Of a stretch of DNA of 64,000 nt, positions 9,340-17,419 are shown piece after piece. Both the position numbers and the translations under genes were made by a program. The DNA lies in assembly GCF_040839445.1 (NCBI RefSeq), contig NZ_JBDPGJ010000002.1:744001-808000 (forward strand), written 5' to 3'. Source of the DNA: Aquibium pacificus (lineage in GTDB: Bacteria > Pseudomonadota > Alphaproteobacteria > Rhizobiales > Rhizobiaceae). Within the stretch, counting starts at the first letter, position 1; every line of letters starts with the position of its first letter. Below the pieces are notes generated by a model. The model was not told where the DNA came from. It saw only the letters and a program-made list of their open reading frames with translations, and searched no databases.

Positions 9340-10746
9340 ATGGCTTATGATGTCGTCGTCATCGGAGGCGGACCCGGCGGCTACGTCTGCGCGATCAAGG
9401 CCGCGCAGCTCGGCCTCAAGACGGCCGTTGTCGAGAAGCGCTCGACCTATGGCGGCACCTGCGTGAACGTCGGCTGTATCCCGTCCAAGGCGCTGCTTCA
9501 TGCATCCGAGATGTATTCCGAGGCAAGCCACGGCTTCGAAGCGCTGGGCTTCACCACGGGCAAGCCGAGGCTCGATCTCGCGGGCATGATGGCGCACAAG
9601 AAGCAGACGGTGGACCAGAACACCAAGGGGCTGGAGTTCCTGTTCAAGAAGAACAAGATCGACGGGCTGCGCGGCATCGGCAAAATCCTCGGCAAGGGCA
9701 AGGTCGCCGTCACCGGCGAGGACGGCAAGGTCCAGGAGATCGAGACGAAGAACATCGTCATCGCCACCGGCTCGGACGTCGCGGGCATTCCCGGCGTCGA
9801 GGTCGAGTTCGACGAGAAGGTGATCGTGTCATCGACCGGCGCACTCGAACTTGGAAAGGTGCCGGGCCATCTCATCGTGGTCGGCGGCGGCGTCATCGGG
9901 CTGGAACTCGGCTCCGTCTGGGCACGCCTCGGCGCCAAGGTCACGGTGGTCGAATTCCTCGACACCATCCTCGCTGGAATGGACGGTGAGGTCGCCAAGC
10001 AGTTCCAGCGCATGCTGGCCAAGCAGGGCATGGACTTCAAGCTGGGGGCCAAGGTCACCGGCGTGGAGAAGGCCAAGAAGTGCGCGAGAATCACCTTCGA
10101 GCCGGTAAAAGGCGGCGATGCGCAGAGGCTGGAGGCCGACGTGGTGCTGGTCGCGACCGGCCGAAGACCCTTTACGGACGGCCTCGGCTGCGAGGAAGCG
10201 GGCGTCGAACTGGACGAGCGCGGACGCGTCAAGACCGATGGTCATTTCCGTACGTCGGTCGAGGGAATCTACGCCATCGGCGACGTCATCGTGGGTCCTA
10301 TGCTGGCGCACAAGGGCGAGGACGAAGGCGTGGCTGTCGCCGAGATCCTCGCCGGCCAGGCCGGCCATGTGAATTACGACGTCATCCCGAGCGTGGTCTA
10401 TACGAGCCCTGAGGTCGCCTCCGTGGGAAAGACAGAGGAAGAGTTGAAGAAGGCCGGCGTCGACTACGCGGCCGGCAAGTTCCCCTTCAGCGCCAACGGT
10501 CGGGCGCGCGCCATGCTGAAGTCTGACGGATTCGTGAAGGTTCTGGCCGACAAGAAGACGGACCGAGTGCTTGGCGTCCACATCGTCGGCTTCGGAGCCG
10601 GCGAGTTGATCCACGAAGCCGCGGTGCTGATGGAATTCGGCGGATCGTCGGAGGATCTGGCCCGGACCTGCCACGCCCATCCGACCATGTCCGAAACGGT
10701 CAAGGAAGCGGCGATGGCGACGTTCTTCAAGCCGATCCACATGTAG
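9340..10746 (+). CDS. lpdA: Dihydrolipoyl dehydrogenase
   Basis: This 468-residue FAD flavoenzyme is the E3 component of 2-oxoacid dehydrogenase complexes and reoxidises dihydrolipoamide with NAD+. It has the GGGPGG FAD loop near the N-terminus, the redox disulfide Cys41-Cys46 (GGTCVNVGCIPSK), the NAD-binding GGGVIGLE loop and the C-terminal His447-Glu452 pair (HPTMSE). The start at MAYDVVVIGGG follows a GAAAGGG ribosome-binding site, and an in-frame ORF further upstream has no family resemblance. The E1 and E2 genes are not adjacent, although the usual alphaproteobacterial odhAB-lpd cluster could lie outside the window. Confidence 0.95.
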   Translation: MAYDVVVIGGGPGGYVCAIKAAQLGLKTAVVEKRSTYGGTCVNVGCIPSKALLHASEMYSEASHGFEALGFTTGKPRLDLAGMMAHKKQTVDQNTKGLEFLFKKNKIDGLRGIGKILGKGKVAVTGEDGKVQEIETKNIVIATGSDVAGIPGVEVEFDEKVIVSSTGALELGKVPGHLIVVGGGVIGLELGSVWARLGAKVTVVEFLDTILAGMDGEVAKQFQRMLAKQGMDFKLGAKVTGVEKAKKCARITFEPVKGGDAQRLEADVVLVATGRRPFTDGLGCEEAGVELDERGRVKTDGHFRTSVEGIYAIGDVIVGPMLAHKGEDEGVAVAEILAGQAGHVNYDVIPSVVYTSPEVASVGKTEEELKKAGVDYAAGKFPFSANGRARAMLKSDGFVKVLADKKTDRVLGVHIVGFGAGELIHEAAVLMEFGGSSEDLARTCHAHPTMSETVKEAAMATFFKPIHM

Positions 10747-10753
10747 GAAACAA

Positions 10754-10778
10754 AGCCCCGGCGCTTTCGCACCGGGGC
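10754..10778. terminator. Hairpin between convergent genes, likely terminator
   Basis: A perfect 7-base GCCCCGG/CCGGGGC stem encloses an 11-base loop between lpdA and the convergent gene that ends at 10822. Read on the minus strand it is followed by CTTTGTTT, a modest T-tract. It therefore looks best as a terminator for the minus-strand gene and may also slow readthrough from lpdA. Confidence 0.6.
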
Positions 10779-10821
10779 CCTGCCGCATCTCCCGGGTAAA
10801 CCCGTAACAGAGTTGCGGGAG

Positions 10822-11214
10822 CTAGTTCGCGGGAGCGGTATCGACCGGCTCGGCGGGATCGTTCGGCTGGATCGGCGGGATGGCTTCGTCGCCCTCGGGC
10901 GCGATCGAGGCCGTCGGTGCCCGGTCGACCGTGCCTTCCACCTGCCCGGCTTCAGGGGCAACCGTCACCTGTTCATCCGCTCCGTTGCCGAGGAAGCTGA
11001 AGGCAATGACGGCGAGCAGGATTATGGCCACTGCGATGGTCGCCGCCGCGATGCCGCGCGGGCTGGACGTCGTCGGGGGATATGCACGCGGATCGGGAAT
11101 GGCCGGATCGGGCACGTCGCGGTCGATGGCGCCAGGGCGCGCGGGATCTGAATAGTCCCGGCCCGCCGGATCGTTGGCCGGGTCCGGTTCGGGACGTATT
11201 CCGGGATAAGTCAT
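10822..11214 (-). CDS. Single-pass membrane protein of unknown function
   Basis: This 130-residue protein has a Pro/Asp-rich hydrophilic N-terminal half (many PDP and PAGRDY-like stretches), one membrane helix at about 68-90 (AAATIAVAIILLAVIAFSF) and an acidic, proline-rich C-terminal tail. It is likely anchored in the inner membrane. The ATG at 11214 follows a strong AAGGAGA ribosome-binding site. I recognise no family beyond similar low-complexity membrane proteins of Hyphomicrobiales. A 16-base palindrome upstream (11273-11288) could be an operator for it. Confidence 0.7.
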   Translation of the reverse strand: MTYPGIRPEPDPANDPAGRDYSDPARPGAIDRDVPDPAIPDPRAYPPTTSSPRGIAAATIAVAIILLAVIAFSFLGNGADEQVTVAPEAGQVEGTVDRAPTASIAPEGDEAIPPIQPNDPAEPVDTAPAN

Positions 11215-11272
11215 GATGCTTGTCTCCTTCGCAACGTTTCGAACCATCAGAACGTGCACAGGAAGATCAAGG

Positions 11273-11288
11273 TTGCATCACGATGCAA
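11273..11288. promoter_or_regulatory. 16-base palindrome, possible operator
   Basis: The sequence TTGCATC-AC-GATGCAA is a perfect inverted repeat with two central bases. It lies 59 bases upstream of the start of the membrane-protein gene at 11214, in an otherwise gene-free gap. It has the form of a dimeric repressor site, but no regulator can be assigned. Confidence 0.3.
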
Positions 11289-11358
11289 CTCGTATTCACA
11301 CCCAGTGTGATCGAGCCATGACCCGGCGGAAGTCAGGGAATTCCGCCGCGGAAAGGTC

Positions 11359-11568
11359 CTACTCTTCCGCGGGGCTGTCGGTCACCGGCTTTTCCATGGT
11401 CTCCGTGGCGATGGAAGCCGTGCTGGCCTCGGTGTCCACGGCGACCGCGTCGCTCTGGATGCTGGCGACCGTCATCTGGCCTGAGTGGGCGGTCTTGTGG
11501 ACGGAGCAGGCATAGGCGCCGGACACCGACAGTCCGAATGCGGCGGCAAGGACCAGGATCGTCTTCAC
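11359..11568 (-). CDS. Small exported protein of unknown function
   Basis: This is a 69-residue product with a typical Sec signal peptide (VKTILVLAAAFGLSVSGAYA) and a short, Thr/Ser/Ala/Glu-rich mature part of about 48 residues with one Cys at the predicted mature N-terminus and no recognisable domain. I chose a GTG start at 11568 because GGAGAG sits 5-6 bases upstream. GTG at 11574 or TTG at 11583 are alternatives. It reads toward the gene starting at 11214, but a 144-base gap with a palindrome separates them. Confidence 0.6.
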   Translation of the reverse strand: MKTILVLAAAFGLSVSGAYACSVHKTAHSGQMTVASIQSDAVAVDTEASTASIATETMEKPVTDSPAEE

Positions 11569-11665
11569 GGGCACTCTCCACAAATCGTTGACGCCGGGAA
11601 AGTATCGCAGCCGGCCGCCGGCTCCAAATCACGCTTCGCGTGATCGGCCTCTTGGCCCGACCGTA

Positions 11666-12727
11666 TCAGCCGGCCGGCGTGACGGTATAGCCCGCCTTCC
11701 GCAGGAGCGCGACCAGCCCTTCCTCGCCGGGCAGATGGAGGGCGCCGACGGCGATGAAGCTGTTCCCCTCTCCGAGAAACGGCGCGGCTTTCGATGCCAT
11801 CGTCTTGTTCCGCTGCCTGATCATCACTTCCTCGAACTCGGCGTAGCCGCTTTCGTCTGCCGCCTCGGGCACTGCCGCCTGAAACAGCGGCCAGACCATG
11901 CCGACCTCTTCCCGCTCGTAGAGGACGATCATCGTCTCGAACAGATCGTCCAGTTCGCCACCGAGCTTCAACGTCGCAATCAGTCCTTCGATGTGGAAGT
12001 CGATCGGTAGCGATGCCATCGCCTCGAGCTGGTCGGTGGCAGACTCCAGCCCGGCGATCCGCTTGCCGTCCGCCTCGGCCTCCTTCGCGAGCTTGACGTC
12101 GAGCACCTGCGCACCGGCGGCCTTGCGCGCCATCTCGCAAGCCGGCAGCGAAAGTGCGGCGGCGAGCATCCAGGGCTTCATCTTCTGCACGCTTGCGGGA
12201 GGAATGCCGCGTCCGGCGAGCGCCGCCTCGAGTTGCGCCGCCTTGTCCGCGTCGAGATGGGAATTGAGCGTGGAGCCGTCCGTGAACATGGTCAGTTCCG
12301 GACGTTCCATCATGGTCGCCAGCATGCGGCCCTCGTCGAGGACGTCCGTGGTCTCGATCACCACTATGTCTGCGGAGAGGTATGCATCCCGCGCCTGCGG
12401 CGTGAGGTCCACCACGCGCGCATCGGTCAGGTGCATGGTTCCGAAAAGGTAGGATGCCTCGACACCAGGCTTTTCGACCTTCCAGAGCAGCCCGCGTCCA
12501 TTTGGCACCGCCTGCGCTTCGGCTTCGATTCTGGCCAGAAGGGCGGGCTCCTCGGCCTGCATCCGCTCGAGCAGATCCGTGCCCTTGCAATCCGGCGCCG
12601 CCGCGCGAGCGTCCATGGCGAGCAGCACCGCCGCGACGAAGCCGACGAGGAAGAGCACGTTCGCCGCCGCGATCAGGGCAAGCGAGACGCGGCAGAGGCG
12701 GTCGGATATGGCAATCGCGCGGTTCAT
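11666..12727 (-). CDS. TraB/GumN family protein
   Basis: This 353-residue TraB/GumN (COG3735) protein belongs to a metal-dependent fold related to the Tiki and ChaN-like superfamily, with proposed protease or hydrolase activity in the periplasm. An N-terminal signal or membrane helix (about 11-42) is followed by the family GTMH motif (LFGTMHLTD), a conserved ETTD segment, and the C-terminal VGALHLPGEEGLVALLRKAGY motif split over two loops. The start at MNRAIAIS was chosen because the helix begins soon after; an in-frame start lies seven codons upstream. It stands alone, between a small exported protein gene and xerC. Confidence 0.85.
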   Translation of the reverse strand: MNRAIAISDRLCRVSLALIAAANVLFLVGFVAAVLLAMDARAAAPDCKGTDLLERMQAEEPALLARIEAEAQAVPNGRGLLWKVEKPGVEASYLFGTMHLTDARVVDLTPQARDAYLSADIVVIETTDVLDEGRMLATMMERPELTMFTDGSTLNSHLDADKAAQLEAALAGRGIPPASVQKMKPWMLAAALSLPACEMARKAAGAQVLDVKLAKEAEADGKRIAGLESATDQLEAMASLPIDFHIEGLIATLKLGGELDDLFETMIVLYEREEVGMVWPLFQAAVPEAADESGYAEFEEVMIRQRNKTMASKAAPFLGEGNSFIAVGALHLPGEEGLVALLRKAGYTVTPAG

Positions 12728-12799
12728 GGGACGAATCCTAGCGGGCAATAACGGCGAAACCGTTAAGCCGATCCGGAAAAACGCCGCCTTTCAGCCCGC

Positions 12800-13738
12800 T
12801 CAGGCACGCGGATGGGCCTTGTCGTAGATGTCGAGCAGGCGGCTGGTGTCGACGCCGGTATAGAGCTGCGTCGTCGAAAGACTGGCATGCCCCAGAAGCT
12901 CCTGGATCGTCCTGAGATCGCCGCCGCGTGCCAGGAGATGCGTGGCGAACGAGTGGCGCAAGGCGTGAGGAGTGGCGCTGTCGGGCAGATTGAGCGCCGA
13001 ACGCAGCTTGCGCATCTCGCGCTGCACCACGGATGGGTCGAGCGGCCCGCCGCGCGCGCCACGGAAAAGTGGACCGTTTGGCGGAAGATGGTGCGGGCAG
13101 AGCCGGCGATACTCGGCGACCGCCTGCAATGCGACCGGAAGCATCGGCGTCAACCGGGTCTTGCCACCCTTGCCGGTGATCCTCAGGACGGTTTCTCCCT
13201 TGCCCGCGATCTGGCTCGCCGTGATCCCCAGAGCCTCCGAGATGCGCAGGCCCGAACCGTAGAGCAGGGTGAGGACCGCCGCATTGCGGGCGGCTATCCA
13301 CGGTTCTTCGGCAAGCTGCTCGCCCGCCGACACGACCCGTCTCGCCTCGGGGGCCGTCAGCGGACGCGGCAGGGATTTGGGAAGTTTTGGCGATCGGAGC
13401 GACGCCGCCCCGGCCGCGTTGGCGAGGCCGCGCCGTTCGAGATGGCGCAGGAAGGAGCGGATCGCCGCCAGCCCGCGCCCGAGCGTGCGGGCGCCGACCC
13501 CTTCCTTGCGGCGATAGGCGAGAAAGGCGCGCAGGTCGGCCGGCCGCAGGTCCGCGATGTCGGACAGGCCGGGCGGTCCGCCGCAATGGCCGGTCAGGAA
13601 CTGGAAGAACTGCCGCGTGTCGCGCTCGTAGGCCTCCAGCGTCAGCGAAGCCAGCCGCCGCTCGCGCCCGAGCGCCGAAAGCCAGCCGGCGCGGGCCTCC
13701 ATCAGGTCTGCTTTGGCCGAAACGAGGAATTCCTGCAT
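12800..13738 (-). CDS. xerC: Tyrosine recombinase XerC
   Basis: This 312-residue tyrosine recombinase, with XerD, resolves chromosome dimers at dif near the division site. It has a SAM-like N-terminal core-binding domain (about 15-110) and a catalytic domain holding Arg165 (SGLRISEAL), the Lys of GKGGKTR (about 190), His258 and Arg261 (HALRHSFATHLL), His284 (LLGHASLSTT) and the nucleophile Tyr293. Length and motif order fit chromosomal XerC rather than a phage or transposon integrase, and there is no integrated element around it. The neighbours are TraB/GumN and the divergent rimM. Confidence 0.93.
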   Translation of the reverse strand: MQEFLVSAKADLMEARAGWLSALGRERRLASLTLEAYERDTRQFFQFLTGHCGGPPGLSDIADLRPADLRAFLAYRRKEGVGARTLGRGLAAIRSFLRHLERRGLANAAGAASLRSPKLPKSLPRPLTAPEARRVVSAGEQLAEEPWIAARNAAVLTLLYGSGLRISEALGITASQIAGKGETVLRITGKGGKTRLTPMLPVALQAVAEYRRLCPHHLPPNGPLFRGARGGPLDPSVVQREMRKLRSALNLPDSATPHALRHSFATHLLARGGDLRTIQELLGHASLSTTQLYTGVDTSRLLDIYDKAHPRA

Positions 13739-13854
13739 CGAAGACGGGTCCCTGGGTGTGACGGTATGCTGGCGCGCAGGCGTTAGCGCTTCGTGAATGC
13801 CATCATTGCCATCGCCGCGCCTTGGTTCTAGGAGCGGCGCGAAGGATGAACCCG

Positions 13855-14445
13855 ATGCCGAAGCTTAAGAACCCGGTCCTCATGGCCACCATCGGTGCCG
13901 CCCACGGCATCAAGGGAGAGGTGCGCGTGAAGACCTTCACCGGCGAGCCGCTGGCGCTCGGCGACTACGGACCGCTCTACGCCTCGGACGGACGAACTTT
14001 CGTCATCCGCGACCTGCGTCCGCAGAAGGAGGTGCTGGTCGTCCGCTTTGCAGGCGTTCCGGACCGCAATGCCGCCGAGGCGCTGAACGGGACGGAGCTC
14101 TTCGTCGATCGCTCGGTCCTTCCGGACGACCTGGAGGAGGACGAGTTCTATCATGCCGACCTGATCGGTCTCGCCGTGCTGGACGAGACCGGCGCAAAGC
14201 TCGGGACTATCAAGGCTTTGCACGACTTCGGCGGCGGCGACATCATCGAGATCGCGACCTCGGGCGGGCGAAGCGAACTCATCCCCTTCACCAAAGCCGC
14301 GGTTCCCCGGATCGACATCGCGGGCGCGACGGTGACGATCGACACCGCCGCTGCGGGGCTAGGGGATCAGGAGGACGAGGAAGAGCCATCCGAAGGCGGG
14401 CCAGATCGTCCGCGGGGGCCGCGCTCGGCCGGAGGCAACCGGTGA
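13855..14445 (+). CDS. rimM: 16S rRNA maturation factor RimM
   Basis: This 196-residue ribosome maturation factor binds S19 and the 30S head during assembly. It has an N-terminal RimM beta-barrel with the GAAHGIKGEVRVKTFT signature (about 15-30) and a C-terminal PRC-barrel (about 95-170) with LGTIKALHDFGGGDIIEI. The acidic, Gly/Pro-rich tail is longer than in E. coli. I chose ATG at 13855 because AAGGA lies eight bases upstream; ATG at 13846 is the alternative. The stop overlaps the GTG start of trmD. rpsP, the usual first gene of this operon, is not upstream here. Confidence 0.9.
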   Translation: MPKLKNPVLMATIGAAHGIKGEVRVKTFTGEPLALGDYGPLYASDGRTFVIRDLRPQKEVLVVRFAGVPDRNAAEALNGTELFVDRSVLPDDLEEDEFYHADLIGLAVLDETGAKLGTIKALHDFGGGDIIEIATSGGRSELIPFTKAAVPRIDIAGATVTIDTAAAGLGDQEDEEEPSEGGPDRPRGPRSAGGNR

Positions 14446-15143
14446 GCTTTCGAGCCGTCGTCCTGACGCTCTACCCGGAGATGTTCCCGGGTCATCTGGG
14501 CTTGTCGCTCGCCGGCCGGGCGCTGGAGCGTGGCGACTGGTCGCTCGAAACCGTGCAGATCCGCGACTTCGCCACCGACAGGCACCGCACCGTCGACGAT
14601 ACCCCGGCCGGCGGCGGCGCCGGCATGGTGATGCGCGCCGACATCCTGGCCAGGGCGATCGACCACGCCGTGCCGGAAGGCGATCCGCGCCCGAAGCTCC
14701 TCATGAGCCCGCGCGGCAAACCGCTGACGCAGGCGCGCGTGCGCGAGCTGGCGTCTGGGCTTGGCGCGGTCATCGTCTGCGGCCGCTTCGAGGGTGTCGA
14801 TCAGCGGGTCATCGAAGCGCGAGAAATGGAGGAAGTCTCGATCGGAGACTACGTCCTCTCCGGCGGCGAGCCGGCGGCGCTGGTGCTGCTCGATGCCGTC
14901 GTGCGCCTGCTGCCCGGCGTCATGGGCAACGAAGCCTCGGGCACGGAGGAAAGCTTCGAGGGCGGTCTGCTCGAACATCCGCATTTCACGCGGCCGCAGG
15001 AGTGGGAGGGGCGGCCCATCCCGGAAGTGCTCACGTCGGGCAACCACGCCCGGATCGCGGCGTGGCGTCGGGAACAGGCCGAAATGCTGACACGGCAGCG
15101 GCGGCCGGACCTTCTTGAGAGCGGTCAGCCGGTCCAGAAGTAA
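14442..15143 (+). CDS. trmD: tRNA (guanine-N1)-methyltransferase TrmD
   Basis: This 233-residue SPOUT methyltransferase makes m1G37 in tRNAs and so prevents frameshifting. It is essential in most bacteria. The trefoil-knot elements are present: LSPRGKPLTQ, GRFEGVDQRV, SIGDYVLSGGE and the GGGAGMVM loop, followed by the C-terminal HPHFTRPQEWEGR segment that binds tRNA. The GTG start overlaps the rimM stop as GTGA, so translation is coupled. The 3' end overlaps the convergent TSUP permease gene by 19 bases. Confidence 0.95.
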   Translation: MSFRAVVLTLYPEMFPGHLGLSLAGRALERGDWSLETVQIRDFATDRHRTVDDTPAGGGAGMVMRADILARAIDHAVPEGDPRPKLLMSPRGKPLTQARVRELASGLGAVIVCGRFEGVDQRVIEAREMEEVSIGDYVLSGGEPAALVLLDAVVRLLPGVMGNEASGTEESFEGGLLEHPHFTRPQEWEGRPIPEVLTSGNHARIAAWRREQAEMLTRQRRPDLLESGQPVQK

Positions 15144-15880
15144 TATCCCGCCAGGAATAGCCCGATGGCGATGACGAAGACCCGCACGATCGCCTGCGGG
15201 ACGCGCTTGGCAGCCCAAACACCGGAATAGCCGCCGAGCGCCACGCCGGGCATCATGAAGAGCACCTCCAGCCAGGCCACGACGCCGCCCGACACGAAGA
15301 CGACGATCGCGACGGCCGCGATCACGATCGCCAGCATGTTCTTCAGCGCGTTGAGGCGGTGGTAGTCCCCGCTTTCGGTGAGACCGAGCGTAGCGAGCAT
15401 CATGATGCCCATGCCGGCGCCGAAGAACCCGCCATAGATCGAGGTGACGAACTGCACCGAGCGCCCGGCGAGCGAGCCGACCTGCGCGGCCTCTCCGGGG
15501 TTGCGTGGCTTCGGCTTCAGCCAGGGGCCGGCAGCGAACAGCGTCGTCGCGCCGATGAGCAGCCAGGGCACCATCGCGCGGAAGGAGGGGTTGTCGAGCG
15601 CCAAAAGCAGGAGCGCGCCGAGAAGCGAACCGACGGCCGAGACGAGGCAGAGGAGAAGCGCGCCGCGCCACATGCGCCTGATGTCGCTCCAGTAGGCGAG
15701 CGTCGACGTCACGTAGCCGGGAAACTGGGCGATGGACGAGGTCGCATTGGCCGAGATCGGCGGGATGCCTGCGAGCGTCAGGGCGCCGAAGGTGATGAAG
15801 GTGCCGCCGCCGGCCACCGCGTTGATGGCGCCCGAAACGAAGCCGGAGAGGAAGAGCAGGCAGGCGAGGAGAAGGGTCAA
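15125..15880 (-). CDS. TSUP family (TauE/SafE) membrane permease
   Basis: This inner-membrane TauE/SafE (TSUP) transporter has about eight hydrophobic helices and the family motif SGAINAVAGGGTFITF near the N-terminus, with a repeat of it around GGFFGAGMGIMML. Members export sulfite, sulfoacetate or other organosulfur anions, and the substrate here is unknown. I place the start at TTG 15880 (251 residues), where the first helix begins. An ATG at 15964 would add a 28-residue non-hydrophobic extension, and neither start has a clear ribosome-binding site. Its 3' end overlaps trmD convergently. Confidence 0.8.
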   Translation of the reverse strand: MTLLLACLLFLSGFVSGAINAVAGGGTFITFGALTLAGIPPISANATSSIAQFPGYVTSTLAYWSDIRRMWRGALLLCLVSAVGSLLGALLLLALDNPSFRAMVPWLLIGATTLFAAGPWLKPKPRNPGEAAQVGSLAGRSVQFVTSIYGGFFGAGMGIMMLATLGLTESGDYHRLNALKNMLAIVIAAVAIVVFVSGGVVAWLEVLFMMPGVALGGYSGVWAAKRVPQAIVRVFVIAIGLFLAGYYFWTG

Positions 15881-16075
15881 GGGAGGATTCCGATACGATC
15901 GGGCGGCGGGGTCCGGGCGGTTTAGGAAGATTGTGCCGGCCGTGCAATGGTCCAGCGAACGCATTGCGCCGCCCGAGGCTGCTCGAGGCCGCTTGCCTGC
16001 AGCGCGGGTTCGGCTAATCTCGACGCTCTAAAATGCCGCGCGTGGTCCCGCGGCGACACTCGGGAGGAATGACGT

Positions 16076-16456
16076 ATGAAGAAGCTCGCGCTCGCCGCGT
16101 TTGCGATCGTGCTGACGACCGCCGCCGCGGCGGCACAGGACGGCATCAAGCGCACGCCGCTGCAGAAGACCGATTTTCCCGACGGCTACACGACGATAAC
16201 CGGCCTGGCCGAGATCCAGCCCGGCGTTTCGGCCGGACGGCATACGCATCCGGGCATTGAGACGGGCTACGTTCTGGAAGGCGAGACCGTAATGTCGATC
16301 GACGGCGAGCCGGACAGGACGATGAAGGCGGGCGATTCCTACACGATCCCCGCCGGCGTGCCGCATGACGCCAAGGCGGTGGGCGACAAGCCGGTCAAGG
16401 TGCTTGGAATCTACATCATCGAGCGCGGCAAGCCGCTCGCCACGCCGGTCCAATAG
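16076..16456 (+). CDS. Exported cupin-domain protein
   Basis: This 126-residue protein has a Sec signal peptide (about 1-20, cleaved after AAAA) and a single cupin_2 barrel. Metal-binding residues are in RHTHPGIETGYVLEG (two His and Glu) and PAGVPHDAKA (His). The ATG follows a GGGAGG ribosome-binding site. Exported single cupins of this type are common in Hyphomicrobiales and their reaction is usually unknown; dioxygenase-like or binding roles are possible. It precedes rplS by 222 bases and probably forms its own unit. Confidence 0.85.
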   Translation: MKKLALAAFAIVLTTAAAAAQDGIKRTPLQKTDFPDGYTTITGLAEIQPGVSAGRHTHPGIETGYVLEGETVMSIDGEPDRTMKAGDSYTIPAGVPHDAKAVGDKPVKVLGIYIIERGKPLATPVQ

Positions 16457-16678
16457 GTTTCGGCGCCGCGATTTTCGCCGCGGGTGGTGACAAACGCTGC
16501 CGGACGGTGTAATAGCGCGCCCGAACCGGAAGACCCCGTCGTTCCGGACCCGTCAACAAGCGCGGTGAATTCGCCCCTGCCTCTCGCCGATCCGGCGAAA
16601 GGCATAGCCCAGCGGTCATGAATCTCGGGCAAGTGCAGGGCGCTCTGGCTGCCGAGAAGCAAGAAGAGGTAAGAAGCG

Positions 16679-17209
16679 ATGGACATCATCCGTCAGCTCG
16701 AGGCCGAGCAGGCCGCGAAGATCGAAGAGAAGCGCAAGCTCCCCGAATTCCAGCCCGGCGACACCATCCGCGTCCAGGTCCGTGTGACCGAAGGCACGCG
16801 CACCCGTCTGCAGGCCTACGAGGGCGTCTGCATCGGCCGCGCCGGCTCCGGGCTCCACGAGAACTTCACGGTCCGCAAGATCTCCTACGGCGAAGGCGTG
16901 GAACGCGTGTTCCCGGTCTACTCGCCGCTGGTCGAGGGCGTCGAGATCGTGCGCCGCGGCAAGGTGCGCCGTGCCAAGCTCTATTACCTGCGCGACCGTC
17001 GCGGCAAGTCCGCCCGCATCTCCGAGAACACGGGCGTGCGCGCCCGCCGGCTCAACGATGCCGAGCGCGACCTGATGAATGCCGAGAAGGCGCGCATCGA
17101 GGAAGAGAAGGTCGCCGCCGCCCAGGCGCTCGCCGCCGAGAAGGCCGCCGCCGAAGCTGCGGAGGCCAAGGCCGCCGAGGAGAAGGCTGCCGAAGCCAAA
17201 GGCGAATAA
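16679..17209 (+). CDS. rplS: 50S ribosomal protein L19, with C-terminal extension
   Basis: This ribosomal protein L19 sits at the 30S-50S interface. The core (residues about 1-125) carries FQPGDTIRVQVRVTEGTRTRLQAYEG and the VRRGKVRRAKLYYLRDRRGKSARI signature in pieces. Residues about 126-176 form an Ala/Glu/Lys-rich tail likely to be helical, which makes the protein 176 residues against about 115 in E. coli. Such tails occur in Hyphomicrobiales. The start follows AAGAGGT. It is not in the usual rimM-trmD-rplS order because a TSUP gene and a cupin gene lie between. A strong terminator follows. Confidence 0.95.
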   Translation: MDIIRQLEAEQAAKIEEKRKLPEFQPGDTIRVQVRVTEGTRTRLQAYEGVCIGRAGSGLHENFTVRKISYGEGVERVFPVYSPLVEGVEIVRRGKVRRAKLYYLRDRRGKSARISENTGVRARRLNDAERDLMNAEKARIEEEKVAAAQALAAEKAAAEAAEAKAAEEKAAEAKGE

Positions 17210-17234
17210 GCAAGACCACTCGGTCGATCCAGAA

Positions 17235-17257
17235 AGGCGGCTCCGGCCGCCTTTTTT
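17235..17257 (+). terminator. Rho-independent terminator of rplS
   Basis: A perfect seven-base AGGCGGC/GCCGCCT stem with a TCCG tetraloop is followed directly by five more T residues. It starts 26 bases after the rplS stop codon and has the form of a strong intrinsic terminator. Confidence 0.9.
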
Positions 17258-17419
17258 GTCGGCCCGACGGTTCGAGGTGTCGCCGGCGATGGGCGACCGG
17301 CCGAAATCCTATTGGTCCAGGGCGAAAAAGAGGCTCCTGCGCCGCTCGCATTGCGTTACCGGCTCGGTGTGGGAGTGCACAATCTCCGCTTCCGCTTCGA
17401 ACGAAAGACCTGGACCCCG

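Noticed and set aside
12800..13738. The tyrosine recombinase as an integrase of a mobile element
   Set aside because: Length, motifs and the housekeeping surroundings fit chromosomal XerC. No attachment-site repeats or phage genes are near.
16457..16678. A possible ribosomal-protein L19 leader RNA upstream of rplS
   Set aside because: I could not find a convincing conserved stem structure, and the described L19 leaders belong to other phyla.
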